A DNA stretch of 64,000 bases from Marinomonas shanghaiensis. Lineage in GTDB: Bacteria > Pseudomonadota > Gammaproteobacteria > Pseudomonadales > Marinomonadaceae. This document shows, piece after piece, positions 1-9,638 of the stretch (its first letter is position 1; each line of letters begins with the position of its first letter). The notes beneath the pieces are model-generated. The model was given only the letters and a program-made list of their open reading frames with translations. It ran no database searches and was not told the DNA's origin. Where the stretch lies: the NCBI RefSeq assembly GCF_003259175.1, contig NZ_QGOK01000021.1:1-64000 (forward strand). The letters are read 5' to 3'. The position numbers were made by a program, and so were the translations under genes.

Positions 1-1783
1 CATACGCAATTTCAGTATTATCGCACATATCGACCATGGAAAATCGACGTTAGCAGACCGCTTCATTCAGGCTTGTGAAGGCTTGAGTGAACGTGAGATG
101 TCTGCTCAAGTTCTTGACTCGATGGACATTGAGCGTGAACGTGGCATTACCATCAAGGCGCAAAGTGTCACCCTCGATTACCACGCAAAAGATGGACAAG
201 TGTATCAATTAAACTTCATCGATACTCCTGGGCACGTGGATTTCTCTTATGAGGTATCTCGTTCTCTTGCGGCTTGTGAAGGTGCGTTATTAGTTGTTGA
301 TGCGGCTCAGGGTGTGGAAGCGCAGTCTGTCGCAAACTGCTACACCGCGATCGAGCAAGGTCTCGAAGTGATGCCAGTTTTGAATAAAATCGATTTGCCG
401 CAAGCAGAGCCTGAGCGCGTCAGCGCCGAGATTGAAGAGATCATCGGTATAGATGCAATGAATGCTGTGACCTGTTCTGCAAAAACAGGCATGGGCGTTG
501 ATGATGTGCTAGAACGTCTGATTGCGACGATTCCACCACCAGAAGGCGATGTGGATGCTCCGCTTCAAGCGCTTATTATCGACTCTTGGTTTGATAACTA
601 CTTAGGTGTGGTTTCTCTTGTTCGTATCAAACAAGGTACTTTGCGTAAGAAAGACAAGATTTATATTAAATCTACCAAACAGTCTCATCCAGTTGATATG
701 GCGGGTATTTTTACGCCAAAACGCAAAGAGACTGGCGTGTTGAGAGCGGGTGAAGTAGGTTTTGTTGTTGCAGGTATTAAAGATATTCATGGGGCACCAG
801 TAGGTGACACCATTACTCATGCATCGACACCAGATGTTGCTCAGTTAGCGGGTTTCAAAAAAGTTAAACCACAAGTTTACGCCGGTGTGTTCCCTGTTAG
901 CTCTGATGACTATGAAGATTTCCGCGTTGCTCTTGATAAGTTGACACTGAACGATGCCTCTCTGTTTTTTGAACCAGAAAGCTCTGATGCTTTGGGTTTT
1001 GGCTTCCGTTGTGGCTTCTTGGGTATGCTGCATATGGAGATCATTCAGGAACGTTTAGAGCGTGAATACGATCTTGATTTAATTACCACGGCGCCAACCG
1101 TAGTGTATGAAATTGAATTAAATAATGGCGATGTAATTAGCGTAGACAGTCCATCAAAAATGCCAGACCCTGGTACGATTAAAGAAATGCGCGAACCGAT
1201 TGTGGAAGCGAATATTTTAGTGCCACAAGAATACTTGGGTAACGTCATTACTTTATGCGTGGAAAAGCGTGGTATCCAAAAAGACATGCTATATGTTGGC
1301 CGCCAAGTACAGTTGCGTTATGAGTTGCCAATGAACGAAGTGGTAATGGACTTTTTTGATAAACTAAAATCTTGTAGTCGCGGTTTTGCGTCTTTGGATT
1401 ACAGTTTCTCCCACTTTAGTGCTGCGCCTTTATGCCGATTAGATATTTTGATCAATGGTGAGCGCGTTGATGCTTTAGCGCTCATTATGCACAAAGACAA
1501 TGTGCAGTATAAAGGCCGAGCTTTGTGTGAAAAAATGAAAGATTTAATTCCTCGCCAAATGTTTGATGTGGCGATCCAAGGTGCGGTCGGCGCGAAAATT
1601 ATTTCTCGTACAACGGTCAAGGCGTTACGCAAAAACGTTATTGCCAAATGTTACGGTGGTGACGTAAGCCGTAAGAAGAAATTGTTGCAGAAACAAAAAG
1701 AAGGTAAAAAACGTATGAAGCAGGTGGGCAACGTTGAAGTGCCACAATCTGCTTTCCTTGCCGTTTTGCAGCTGGATAGCTAA
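1..1783 (+). CDS. lepA: Elongation factor 4 (LepA), 5' end cut by window
   Basis: Ribosome-associated translational GTPase that back-translocates or remodels stalled ribosomes. The reading frame is open from base 2, so the start codon and a few residues lie outside the window. The first visible residues are [20 protein letters not shown], which contain the G1 P-loop. DTPGHVDF (G3) and NKIDLP (G4) follow, and the LepA-specific C-terminal domain ends in a lysine-rich tail with [11 protein letters not shown]. About 593 residues are present against a usual length near 600, so little is missing. It lies 51 bases upstream of lepB, as in many gammaproteobacteria. Confidence 0.98.
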   Translation, partial: IRNFSIIAHIDHGKSTLADRFIQACEGLSEREMSAQVLDSMDIERERGITIKAQSVTLDYHAKDGQVYQLNFIDTPGHVDFSYEVSRSLAACEGALLVVDAAQGVEAQSVANCYTAIEQGLEVMPVLNKIDLPQAEPERVSAEIEEIIGIDAMNAVTCSAKTGMGVDDVLERLIATIPPPEGDVDAPLQALIIDSWFDNYLGVVSLVRIKQGTLRKKDKIYIKSTKQSHPVDMAGIFTPKRKETGVLRAGEVGFVVAGIKDIHGAPVGDTITHASTPDVAQLAGFKKVKPQVYAGVFPVSSDDYEDFRVALDKLTLNDASLFFEPESSDALGFGFRCGFLGMLHMEIIQERLEREYDLDLITTAPTVVYEIELNNGDVISVDSPSKMPDPGTIKEMREPIVEANILVPQEYLGNVITLCVEKRGIQKDMLYVGRQVQLRYELPMNEVVMDFFDKLKSCSRGFASLDYSFSHFSAAPLCRLDILINGERVDALALIMHKDNVQYKGRALCEKMKDLIPRQMFDVAIQGAVGAKIISRTTVKALRKNVIAKCYGGDVSRKKKLLQKQKEGKKRMKQVGNVEVPQSAFLAVLQLDS

Positions 1784-1799
1784 AGCCAGAACAACAACA

Positions 1800-1816
1800 G
1801 GCGTGCTCAGCACGCC
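1800..1816 (+). other. Perfect hairpin between lepA and lepB
   Basis: GGCGTGC and GCACGCC form a perfect 7-bp stem around a 3-base TCA loop, 16 bases after the lepA stop. No T-run follows, so it does not look like an intrinsic terminator. It ends 4 bases before the lepB ribosome-binding site (TGGAG at 1821-1825) and could stabilise or process the mRNA or affect lepB translation. The structure is seen; the role is inferred. Confidence 0.5.
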
Positions 1817-1834
1817 CTGATGGAGAAATGAAGT

Positions 1835-2659
1835 ATGGGTTTTGATTTCGAATTGATACTGGCCATTGCGTTTTTAGTGACAGGTGTCTTCTGGGTATAT
1901 GATCGTGTTGTTTATTTTCCCAAGCGCAAAGCTGTATTGACAAATATGGCAACAGAAACGCGAAAGGCACTTAGTAAAGACGCTCAGCAGCGACTAGCGG
2001 AAACGCCTAAGTTCGTGGTAGAGGTAAAGTCTTATTTCGTTATCATTGCGGTCATTTTTGGTCTGCGGTCTTTTGTGGTGGAGCCCTTTCAGATTCCGTC
2101 TGGATCTATGCTGCCAACGCTAAAGATAGGCGATTTTATTCTGGTGAATAAGTTCGACTATGGCCTTCGTTTGCCTGTTTTGAATACGACCATTATTCCG
2201 ACTACAGAACCAAAGCGCGGCGACGTGGTCGTATTCAAGTACCCACTAGACCCCAGTTTAAACTATATTAAACGCTTAGTTGGTTTGCCTGGCGATCAAA
2301 TTCGTTACCAGAATAAAGTTTTGACGGTAAATGGTGAGCCCGTTAGTAAAGAGTTTTTAGCCAAATTGCCTGTGTCTCTGAATCCAAATCAAGAGCCTGT
2401 TGATGTATTTAGTGAACACCTAGGTAAGGCACAACACGAAATCTATAATAGTTATCGATTTACCCCGCACGAAGGTGAGTGGACTGTGCCTACAGGACAT
2501 TATTTTGTGATGGGAGACAACAGAGACAACAGCGCTGACAGTCGTTTTTGGGGCTTTGTCCCAGATGAAAATATGAAGGGGCGTGCCTTTTATGTGTGGC
2601 TGCATTGGGATCAATTTTTCAGTATCCCAAGCTTTAAAAACAACGGTTTGATTGAATAA
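1835..2659 (+). CDS. lepB: Signal peptidase I
   Basis: Inner-membrane serine protease that removes signal peptides from exported proteins. The 274-residue product has two N-terminal membrane segments, about residues 5-28 and 66-82. The catalytic serine box SGSMLPTL places the nucleophile at Ser91. The general-base lysine is Lys146 in NYIKRLVG. These match Ser90/Lys145 of the E. coli enzyme. The motif GDNRDNSADSR follows near residue 229. It is shorter than E. coli LepB (324 residues) but of normal length for this group. The ATG at 1835 has TGGAG nine bases upstream. It is probably co-transcribed with lepA and rnc. Confidence 0.98.
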   Translation: MGFDFELILAIAFLVTGVFWVYDRVVYFPKRKAVLTNMATETRKALSKDAQQRLAETPKFVVEVKSYFVIIAVIFGLRSFVVEPFQIPSGSMLPTLKIGDFILVNKFDYGLRLPVLNTTIIPTTEPKRGDVVVFKYPLDPSLNYIKRLVGLPGDQIRYQNKVLTVNGEPVSKEFLAKLPVSLNPNQEPVDVFSEHLGKAQHEIYNSYRFTPHEGEWTVPTGHYFVMGDNRDNSADSRFWGFVPDENMKGRAFYVWLHWDQFFSIPSFKNNGLIE

Positions 2660-2677
2660 GTATTTTTTGGAGACATT

Positions 2678-3361
2678 TTGAGTTCATCGTATCAGAAGCT
2701 GAGTCAGCGAATAGGGTATTTTTTTGCTGACCTTGGACTGCTTGAACTGGCGCTAACGCACCGTAGTTTTGGTGGGAAAAATAATGAGCGCCTTGAGTTC
2801 TTAGGTGACTCTATCCTTAATTATGTGATTGCGGAAGATCTTTTTCACCGTTTTCCAAAGGCCAAAGAAGGCGAATTAAGCCGTTTGCGAGCGTCGCTAG
2901 TAAAAGGCGATACCTTGGCTGAATTAGCAAGAGAGTTTGAATTGGGTGATTATCTCAAGTTGGGCGCTGGAGAATTAAAAAGCGGTGGATTTAGGCGCGA
3001 TTCTATTTTAGCCGATACGGTTGAGGGCATTATTGGTGGTATGTATCTTGATGCCGGCATGGAGGTGTGTCGTCAGCATATTTTAGCATGGTACAAGGAG
3101 CGCCTGGATGCGACATCATTAAAAGTGGTTACTAAGGATGCAAAGACGCGACTTCAAGAGTATCTTCAAGCCAGAAAGCATGCGCTACCTCAGTACGATG
3201 TTGTGAATATAGTGGGCGAGCCTCACGACCAAACTTTTTTTGTACATTGTCACATTGAACTGTGTGAAAGTGCTATAGAAGGTAAGGGTAACAGTCGTCG
3301 CATTGCAGAGCAAAACGCGGCTGCCAAAGCATTGAAAAAATTGGAAAAGAAAGATGTCTGA
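2678..3361 (+). CDS. rnc: Ribonuclease III
   Basis: Double-strand-specific endoribonuclease for rRNA processing and mRNA control. The 227 residues show the RNase III signature [13 protein letters not shown], with acidic residues Glu40 and Asp44. The second acidic pair sits in DTVEGIIGG (Asp113, Glu116). A dsRNA-binding domain covers roughly residues 155-226. The start is TTG at 2678, supported by TTGGAGA just upstream and by the normal family N-terminus. Its stop overlaps the era start by 8 bases, which implies translational coupling, the usual rnc-era arrangement. Confidence 0.98.
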   Translation: MSSSYQKLSQRIGYFFADLGLLELALTHRSFGGKNNERLEFLGDSILNYVIAEDLFHRFPKAKEGELSRLRASLVKGDTLAELAREFELGDYLKLGAGELKSGGFRRDSILADTVEGIIGGMYLDAGMEVCRQHILAWYKERLDATSLKVVTKDAKTRLQEYLQARKHALPQYDVVNIVGEPHDQTFFVHCHIELCESAIEGKGNSRRIAEQNAAAKALKKLEKKDV

Positions 3362-4256
3362 CGTTGAAGTTACACACTGTGGTTATATTGCCATTGTCGG
3401 CCGCCCAAATGTGGGTAAGTCGACTTTGCTTAATCATATTTTAGGCCAAAAATTATCCATTACTTCGCGTAAGCCACAAACCACCCGTGATCAGATTCTT
3501 GGTGTAAAAACGGAAGGTCATGTTCAGGCTATTTATGTGGACACACCCGGTTTGCATTTGGGTGAAGCAAAAGCCATTAATCGTATCATGAATAAAACGG
3601 CTGCGGCGGCATTGAAAGATGTCGATGTGGTTCTATTTGTCATTGATGCGGATCGCTGGACGGAAGAAGATGAAGCGGTGTTGCAAAAAGTGAAGCACGC
3701 CCGTTGCCCCGTTATTCTAGTGGTCAATAAAGTCGACCAGCTGGATCAAAAAGAGGATCTTTTGCCGCGTCTGGCGAACCTAGCCGATCGAATGGATTTT
3801 GCACAAATTGTTCCCATATCAGCTCTGCGTAATAATAACTTAGACCGTTTAGAGCGCTTGGTTGAAAGCTACATGCCAGAGGGGACGCAATTTTACCCTG
3901 AGGATCAAATAACCAATCGCAGTTCACGCTTTTTGGCCGCCGAGATTGTTCGCGAAAAAATTACTCGTCAACTTGGGCAAGAAGTGCCTTATGAGGTCGC
4001 GGTACAAATTGAAGAATTTGTTTATGAAGAGTCTGCTATTCACATTAGTGCGTTGATTTTAGTTGAGCGAAATGGACAAAAACGCATCATTATTGGCGAG
4101 CGTGGCGACAAGATTAAGTTAATCGGTAAAGAAGCGCGAATTGATATGGAAAACCTATTTCAACATAAAGTGATGTTGAATCTCTGGATTAAAGTTCGTT
4201 CAGGCTGGTCAGATGATGAACGCGCCTTGGCGAGTTTAGGTTATCAGGAAGAATAG
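3354..4256 (+). CDS. era: GTPase Era
   Basis: Essential GTPase that binds the 3' end of 16S rRNA during 30S assembly. The 300-residue product has the P-loop GRPNVGKST at residues 16-24, the G3 motif DTPG, the G4 motif NKVD, and a C-terminal KH RNA-binding domain containing [15 protein letters not shown]. The length equals that of E. coli Era. The ATG lies inside the end of rnc, and recO begins 5 bases after the stop, so rnc-era-recO reads as one operon. Confidence 0.98.
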   Translation: MSDVEVTHCGYIAIVGRPNVGKSTLLNHILGQKLSITSRKPQTTRDQILGVKTEGHVQAIYVDTPGLHLGEAKAINRIMNKTAAAALKDVDVVLFVIDADRWTEEDEAVLQKVKHARCPVILVVNKVDQLDQKEDLLPRLANLADRMDFAQIVPISALRNNNLDRLERLVESYMPEGTQFYPEDQITNRSSRFLAAEIVREKITRQLGQEVPYEVAVQIEEFVYEESAIHISALILVERNGQKRIIIGERGDKIKLIGKEARIDMENLFQHKVMLNLWIKVRSGWSDDERALASLGYQEE

Positions 4257-4261
4257 CTTTA

Positions 4262-5002
4262 ATGCGCGTTTCTGCGTATGTCATTCACACCCGTCCCTTT
4301 CAAGACGGTAAGATCCTGCTTGATGCGTTAACGTTAGAGCAAGGATTGGTTCGAGGTGTTTGGCGATTACCCAAAAAAGAGGCTCGGATCATCCCCGGGC
4401 CTTTTTTATGTTATGAAATGGAGCTTTCGGGTCGTAGTGACTTAAAAACCGTGAAAAGTTTGGAGTCGGTAAAATCGGCGTTTGTGCTTGAAGGGTTGCC
4501 TTTGTACGCTGCTTTTTATGTTCATGAGTTGCTTGAAAAACTGCTACCTACCAATTTGCCTTTACCTGATGTTTTTGAATTGTATCAGTGGCTGATTGAG
4601 AGTTTGCATTCGGGAGTTCCCATCGCCCCTTTGTTACGTCGCTTTGAAGTAGGATTATTTTCAGAATTGGGTGTGGGCATCAACATGATATCTACCGGTC
4701 GTGGGGAGTCAATCGAGCCACGTCAGCTTTATCAATTCCATTATAAGTTTGGTTTGCGGCCGTATTATGGCGAAATACCAAAACAACTCCCCATGTTGTT
4801 TGTGGAAGGTCAGGTGGCATTGGATTACCACGCTGGTCAATGGATGGATAAGCAAGTGTTGAGCCTCGCTAAGGAATTGCATCGTAATTGGTTAGACAGT
4901 TTATTAAATGGTAAGCCTATTGTATCAAGGCGATTATTGCCAAAGCAGCCCTTTCAAGGCGATCGGCATATGGGGGTGCCGATTTTTCGGGCTTTGCGAT
5001 GA
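4262..5002 (+). CDS. recO: DNA repair protein RecO
   Basis: Recombination mediator of the RecFOR pathway that helps load RecA onto SSB-coated gaps. The 246 residues open with the OB-fold of the family (AYVIHTRPFQDGKILL, followed by a conserved turn around GLVRGVWR). A helical domain follows with LLRRFEVGLFSELGVG near residues 124-139. The zinc cysteines found in some RecO proteins are not evident here. The length is typical for gammaproteobacteria. In many relatives pdxJ follows recO; here acpS does. Confidence 0.95.
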   Translation: MRVSAYVIHTRPFQDGKILLDALTLEQGLVRGVWRLPKKEARIIPGPFLCYEMELSGRSDLKTVKSLESVKSAFVLEGLPLYAAFYVHELLEKLLPTNLPLPDVFELYQWLIESLHSGVPIAPLLRRFEVGLFSELGVGINMISTGRGESIEPRQLYQFHYKFGLRPYYGEIPKQLPMLFVEGQVALDYHAGQWMDKQVLSLAKELHRNWLDSLLNGKPIVSRRLLPKQPFQGDRHMGVPIFRALR

Positions 5003-5027
5003 TTTATTCGATTAAAGAGGTGAGAAG

Positions 5028-5441
5028 TTGATTATAGGTATTGGAACGGATTTGGTTGAAATTGCCCGAATTGCTCAGTCAATTGAGAGTTTGGGTGAGC
5101 GTTTTATTGATCGCATATTAACGACTACCGAGAAAAAACGCTGGTTAGAAATCCGTAATGTGGATAAAGCCAATGCTTATGTAGCAAAACGCTTTGCGGC
5201 TAAAGAAGCTGCGGTAAAGGCGTTAGGAACAGGCATTGGTTCTGGTGTGAGCTTTCAGCATTTTAGTGTTGGTAATTTGCCTTCTGGTCAGCCTATTCTC
5301 TGCGTGGATGAGAGTATTACTGAGCGTTACAACTTTCCTGTGTCATGGCATTTAAGCCTAACGGATGAGAAAGTGTATGCTCAGGCGTTTGTTGTTCTGG
5401 AATCTAGGGAGTGGAGTCCAAAGATTGAGGCCAAGGAATAA
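5028..5441 (+). CDS. acpS: Holo-[acyl-carrier-protein] synthase
   Basis: Transfers 4'-phosphopantetheine from coenzyme A to a serine of acyl carrier protein, activating it for fatty-acid synthesis. The 137 residues start with IIGIGTDLVEIARI, whose Asp8 is a magnesium ligand. The second family motif, RFAAKEAAVKALGTG, contains Glu60. The start is TTG at 5028 with AAAGAGG seven bases upstream. The 3' end overlaps the oppositely oriented sensor kinase gene by 38 bases. Confidence 0.97.
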   Translation: MIIGIGTDLVEIARIAQSIESLGERFIDRILTTTEKKRWLEIRNVDKANAYVAKRFAAKEAAVKALGTGIGSGVSFQHFSVGNLPSGQPILCVDESITERYNFPVSWHLSLTDEKVYAQAFVVLESREWSPKIEAKE

Positions 5442-8202
5442 GTTGCCTGTGAGTTAGAAGTTCTTCAATGGTTTCAATAAAGTCTTCGGCTACTCCGTCT
5501 ACTTCTTCTAAACCTAATTCCTTTAAGTGTGTTTCTAAAAAGCCAGCATGGCGCGCGATATTAATGGTGCCTGTGTATTTGGAGGCACCATGAATTCTAT
5601 GTACTACCTCTATTAGCTTTTCAGTGTCTTGGTTTTCTAGGTGGTGTTGAATCAGCTTTTTTTCAGCGTCCAGTGAATCTGCCAGCATATCAAACATCTC
5701 TTTTGCAATATCGGCCTTACCATCCACAACATCAAGTGCTTTTTCTAAATCGAAAATATTGATTAACTTATCATCCACTTGGTCTTGGAATGTTTTGGTA
5801 TTATTGCGCCAAGTTTCAATCGTGTTAAATAGTAGCTCTTCATCGATAGGCTTGGTCAAATAAGCATTCATACCACTGGCGAGCATTTGTTGTTGTTCTG
5901 ATCCCAGCGCATGGGCTGTGAGTGCAATAATGGGAATGTTTTTGCAGTGTTCTAATTGGCGTAACATTTGGGTTGTTTCCATTCCATCCATTTCAGGCAT
6001 TTGAATGTCCATAAAGATCAAGTCGAATGTGTCATGAATGGCCATGTCTATGGCCTGTTGTCCGCTGTAAGCAGATGACACCACAACTCCAACGGGAGTT
6101 AGCCAATGATTAAGTAACTGGAGATTGATTGGTGAATCATCTACCGCCAATATCTTGAGGCCTTTAAAATGCTCGTAATTGGCTGGTTCGGGTGCCTTTG
6201 GCGGCGCTAAGTGGACGGAGGCTTTGTTGATGTTCGACAGCGCCTTATACAGTCTGTCTTGGCTGATGGGTTTAAGCAGTATGTCGCTGCATACGTTTTT
6301 TAAATCGGAGTGGTGAGCTATTTGACCCGGTGGCTGAACCATCATTATGCTGGGGATTGAATGTTGTTGCGCACAATAGTGAATGAGTTCACGGGCTTCA
6401 GCAATACTTTGATCGTCAGGATTGACGCTCAATAAAATGGCATGAATAGTGTCATTCCGTTTGTTTAATGTAGACACGATCTGCTCTATGTCTGAGCACG
6501 CCGTAGAGCGAACCCCAATACTTTCTAGGTAGTTAGTCAGGTAATTTTTATAGGCTGTACTGGGTTCGAGTAAAAGCACATGTCGATCCAGTTTTTGTAT
6601 GTGTGGGCTTACCTTATTTGATTTTTTTAGAGTGATCGTAAAGCGAAAGGTTGAACCGATGCTTGGGTCACTACTGACTTCAATTTTCCCTTTCATTTGC
6701 TCAACCAGCTTCTTCGTGATGACCAGTCCCAATCCTGTTCCGCCAAATTGGCGTGTGGTACTGGTGTCTACCTGAGAGAAAGGTTTAAATAAACGGTGGA
6801 TTTTATGTTCCGGTATGCCTATGCCAGTGTCGATAATGTGGAATGACAGGACGATTTCTTGTGAGGTCTGTGAGGCGATAGATACTTTGGTGCGCACCGA
6901 TCCTTGGTGGGTGAATTTAATGGCATTACCAATGAGGTTTGTCAAAATCTGACGAATTCGAGTGCTATCACCAATAAACCATTCTGGGATGTCTGTACCA
7001 AACTCTGGAACCAAATCAATTTGCTTTTCTTTGGTGAGTAAATTGACACTGAGTATCTGATAAACGTCATCTACTAATGCTTTTAAGTTGAAGTGATTGT
7101 TTTCGAGATTTAATTTTCCTGCTTCGATTTTAGAAAAATCTAAAATATCGCCAATAATTGCCAATAGACTGTTTGTCGACTGTTCGATGGTGTCTATATA
7201 AAGTCGCTGCTGGGTGTCTACAATGTCTTTTTGCAGGGTTTTTGTGTAACCCAATATGGCATTTAAAGGGGTGCGAACCTCATGGCTAATATTGGCAAGA
7301 AATTGCGATTTTAATCGGTTTGACTCCATTGCTTCTTTATTGGCAATGTGAAGTTGAGCGCTTTTTTCCTCCATACTGTCCATACTACGGCGCATGTCTT
7401 CTGTTGATTGCTCTATGCCTATGATGAGTTCTTCGTGGTGGTGTTCTAACCTTTCCGTCAAATCAAGAAGATCCTTTTGGATGTCAGCGTATTCGGGTGG
7501 CAGCTTCATCAATTTAGCGGCTGAGAACTGACCTTTGACGAGTTTGTTTAACGCCACACCAAGCTTACTTATTGGTTGTGTCAGGTGTTTTGATACCTGG
7601 TACGTGGTCAAAATCGTCAGTATGTTGATTAGCATTAAAATAAAAATTATTAGGCTGGCGTACTGGTATTTTGCTATTTTTATCGCAGATTTGTTGGCCT
7701 CAATTTTAACCCAGCCGATTAAGTTACGTTGATTGCTTGGATTGAAAAGATCTGTTTGCGCATTGAATACACCGTCGAGTGAGTTGTTAGCGTAATGAAT
7801 GGCGCTCATAGATTCTAAGTAGTCGTCATGCTCAAGAATCTGGCTTTCTTCCGCAAAAGATAGGTTGTTTTGTGTCGGAACACTGCCCAGCTCTGCAATG
7901 ATTTTTTGTTCGCTGTTAAATAGTTGTACGCTGCTGATGTCATGGTGGCTAAGTGCATTTTGCAGTATTCGATACATCATGTTTTGATCAGAAAAAACAA
8001 TGGCATATTCGCTAGAGGTGGCCACTTGTTCTGTTATTTGTTTGGTACGCTCATACAGCTGGTGATTTAAATCACTAAAGCGCATTGATAACAAAAAAAG
8101 GCTGGTGAGTATTGAAATGATACACACTGGTGTGAACAGCGCCCAAAAAAGTTTACTGCTTAAACTAAGGGGAGCGAGTTGCTTAAAAAAAGGCGATTTC
8201 AT
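5404..8202 (-). CDS. barA: Hybrid sensor histidine kinase of the BarA/GacS type
   Basis: Membrane sensor kinase expected to drive a UvrY/GacA-like regulator and, through it, Csr/Rsm small RNAs. The 932 residues read, in order: TM1 (about 18-40), a periplasmic domain (about 41-180), TM2 (about 182-204), HAMP, HisKA with FLANISHEVRTPLN (His307), HATPase, a degenerate receiver (about 541-655), a canonical receiver with Asp732 and Lys784, and a C-terminal HPt domain with His868. E. coli BarA uses His302, Asp718 and His861, so spacing agrees. The neighbours cysM-rlmD-relA-mazG are also near gacS in Pseudomonas and, partly, near barA in E. coli. The response regulator is not in the window. Confidence 0.9.
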   Translation of the reverse strand: MKSPFFKQLAPLSLSSKLFWALFTPVCIISILTSLFLLSMRFSDLNHQLYERTKQITEQVATSSEYAIVFSDQNMMYRILQNALSHHDISSVQLFNSEQKIIAELGSVPTQNNLSFAEESQILEHDDYLESMSAIHYANNSLDGVFNAQTDLFNPSNQRNLIGWVKIEANKSAIKIAKYQYASLIIFILMLINILTILTTYQVSKHLTQPISKLGVALNKLVKGQFSAAKLMKLPPEYADIQKDLLDLTERLEHHHEELIIGIEQSTEDMRRSMDSMEEKSAQLHIANKEAMESNRLKSQFLANISHEVRTPLNAILGYTKTLQKDIVDTQQRLYIDTIEQSTNSLLAIIGDILDFSKIEAGKLNLENNHFNLKALVDDVYQILSVNLLTKEKQIDLVPEFGTDIPEWFIGDSTRIRQILTNLIGNAIKFTHQGSVRTKVSIASQTSQEIVLSFHIIDTGIGIPEHKIHRLFKPFSQVDTSTTRQFGGTGLGLVITKKLVEQMKGKIEVSSDPSIGSTFRFTITLKKSNKVSPHIQKLDRHVLLLEPSTAYKNYLTNYLESIGVRSTACSDIEQIVSTLNKRNDTIHAILLSVNPDDQSIAEARELIHYCAQQHSIPSIMMVQPPGQIAHHSDLKNVCSDILLKPISQDRLYKALSNINKASVHLAPPKAPEPANYEHFKGLKILAVDDSPINLQLLNHWLTPVGVVVSSAYSGQQAIDMAIHDTFDLIFMDIQMPEMDGMETTQMLRQLEHCKNIPIIALTAHALGSEQQQMLASGMNAYLTKPIDEELLFNTIETWRNNTKTFQDQVDDKLINIFDLEKALDVVDGKADIAKEMFDMLADSLDAEKKLIQHHLENQDTEKLIEVVHRIHGASKYTGTINIARHAGFLETHLKELGLEEVDGVAEDFIETIEELLTHRQLIPWPQSLDSTP

Positions 8203-8226
8203 CTTAGTGTTAATCTGACTAATGGG

Positions 8227-8451
8227 TTAATAGCAGACCAAATTACCTTTGTCTTTGCGATCGTTGCATTCTTTTTCATATTGATTGCATATCTGTTTTT
8301 GGTTATTAGATGGGCTGCTTATGTAGGCACATTCACGCCACTTTTTCCTAAGCTCAATGGTATTTAGTTCTGTCGCATCTTGCATGGTTTTTTCGCAGCT
8401 GATGAGCGAAAATAGTAAAAAAAGCAGGATTAAAATACGTGTTACCAGCAT
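8227..8451 (-). CDS. Small cysteine-rich lipoprotein, unknown function
   Basis: A 74-residue product begins with a hydrophobic signal and a lipobox (LISC, lipidated Cys19 followed by Glu). The short charged mature part carries four further cysteines at 41, 55, 62 and 73, enough for two disulfides. The open frame extends upstream to 8544, but the ATG at 8451 places the signal peptide at the N-terminus, so I prefer it. No clear Shine-Dalgarno sequence precedes it. It ends 24 bases upstream of the barA start on the same strand, suggesting co-transcription. I do not recognise the family. Confidence 0.55.
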   Translation of the reverse strand: MLVTRILILLFLLFSLISCEKTMQDATELNTIELRKKWRECAYISSPSNNQKQICNQYEKECNDRKDKGNLVCY

Positions 8452-8576
8452 ACTGATACCATAGAATGTCAAATTGACACTAAGTTTATAACGCTTTTTT
8501 ATTGTACTGTTTGCTCTTAGTGTTCTTAAATAGTTAAGTTTCATTCCCTAACTCATCAATGTCAACGAAGTTTTTT

Positions 8577-9470
8577 ATGATCCAGTATCCTAGTATCGAG
8601 TCCTTAATTGGCCACACTCCTTTGGTTCGCTTGCAGCGCATCAATCCAAATCCAAGCAACACGGTATTGCTCAAATTAGAAGGTCAAAACCCTGCCGGTT
8701 CAGTAAAAGATCGTCCCGCTTTGAATATGATACTTCAAGCTGAGTTACGTGGAGACATAAAACCAGGCGACAGTTTGATTGAAGCAACCAGTGGTAACAC
8801 GGGTATTGCACTTGCGATGGCGGCAGCGATCAAGGGCTATAAAATGCATTTAATCATGCCTGATAACATGAGTCAGGAACGAAAATCGGCGATGTCCGCT
8901 TACGGCGCGATTTTGCATTTGGTGACAAAAGAAGAAGGTATGGAACGAGCACGAGATTTGGCTCAAGAGATGCAGAGTCAGGGGCTTGGTAAGGTGCTCA
9001 ATCAATTTGCAAATCAAGACAACCCTAATGCTCATTATCTGACGACAGGGCCAGAAATTTGGCAGCAAACACAAGGTACGGTCACGCATTTTGTGAGCTC
9101 TATGGGGACGACTGGAACCATTATGGGCGTGTCACATTATTTAAAAGAGCAAAATAAAGACATTCAAATCATAGGCCTGCAACCGCAAGATGGATCAAGT
9201 ATCCCCGGTATTCGTCGTTGGCCTAAAGCCTATCTGCCTTCTATTTTTGACGAAGCTAGGGTAGACACTATTATGGATGTTTCACAAACGGATGCCGAAA
9301 TTACAATGCGCCGCTTGGCCAAAGAAGAAGGGATCTTTTGTGGGGTTTCTTCCGGTGGGTCGGTTGCCGTAGCCATGGCTTTATCTGAAAAGCTCTCTAA
9401 TGCTGTCATTGTAGCGATTGTTTGTGATCGTGGAGATCGTTATTTGTCCACTGGGGTTTTTGACGTATAG
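8577..9470 (+). CDS. cysM: Cysteine synthase B (O-acetylserine sulfhydrylase)
   Basis: PLP-dependent enzyme making cysteine from O-acetylserine and sulfide or thiosulfate. The motif NPAGSVKDRPA carries the PLP lysine (Lys44 from this start). TSGNTGIALA binds the substrate carboxylate, and GTTGTIMG and SSGGS are further family motifs. The CysM-type EGIFCGVSSGG is present. An ATG at 8559 would add six residues. The ATG at 8577 has ACGAAG upstream and matches Pseudomonas CysM N-termini that start just before the QYPSI-like stretch, so it is preferred. It is divergent from the lipoprotein-barA pair. Confidence 0.93.
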   Translation: MIQYPSIESLIGHTPLVRLQRINPNPSNTVLLKLEGQNPAGSVKDRPALNMILQAELRGDIKPGDSLIEATSGNTGIALAMAAAIKGYKMHLIMPDNMSQERKSAMSAYGAILHLVTKEEGMERARDLAQEMQSQGLGKVLNQFANQDNPNAHYLTTGPEIWQQTQGTVTHFVSSMGTTGTIMGVSHYLKEQNKDIQIIGLQPQDGSSIPGIRRWPKAYLPSIFDEARVDTIMDVSQTDAEITMRRLAKEEGIFCGVSSGGSVAVAMALSEKLSNAVIVAIVCDRGDRYLSTGVFDV

Positions 9471-9638
9471 ACGCTTTTTCACGGCTGTTTTTTCTTGTTT
9501 CCCTCTCTCTAATGTGAGGTGGACAAAGATCTTAAGGGCTTTTACTTGTTAAGGGCTGGCTTTCGCGTACTGTTCTATGGACATATGCTGTAGAATACTA
9601 CGGCGTTTATTTTAGACTCTGGATAAAGAGAGCGACCT

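Noticed and set aside
9570..9590. LexA-like box upstream of rlmD (CTGT followed by ACAT)
   Set aside because: The second half-site is not ACAG at the right spacing, so it does not meet the CTGT-N8-ACAG pattern.
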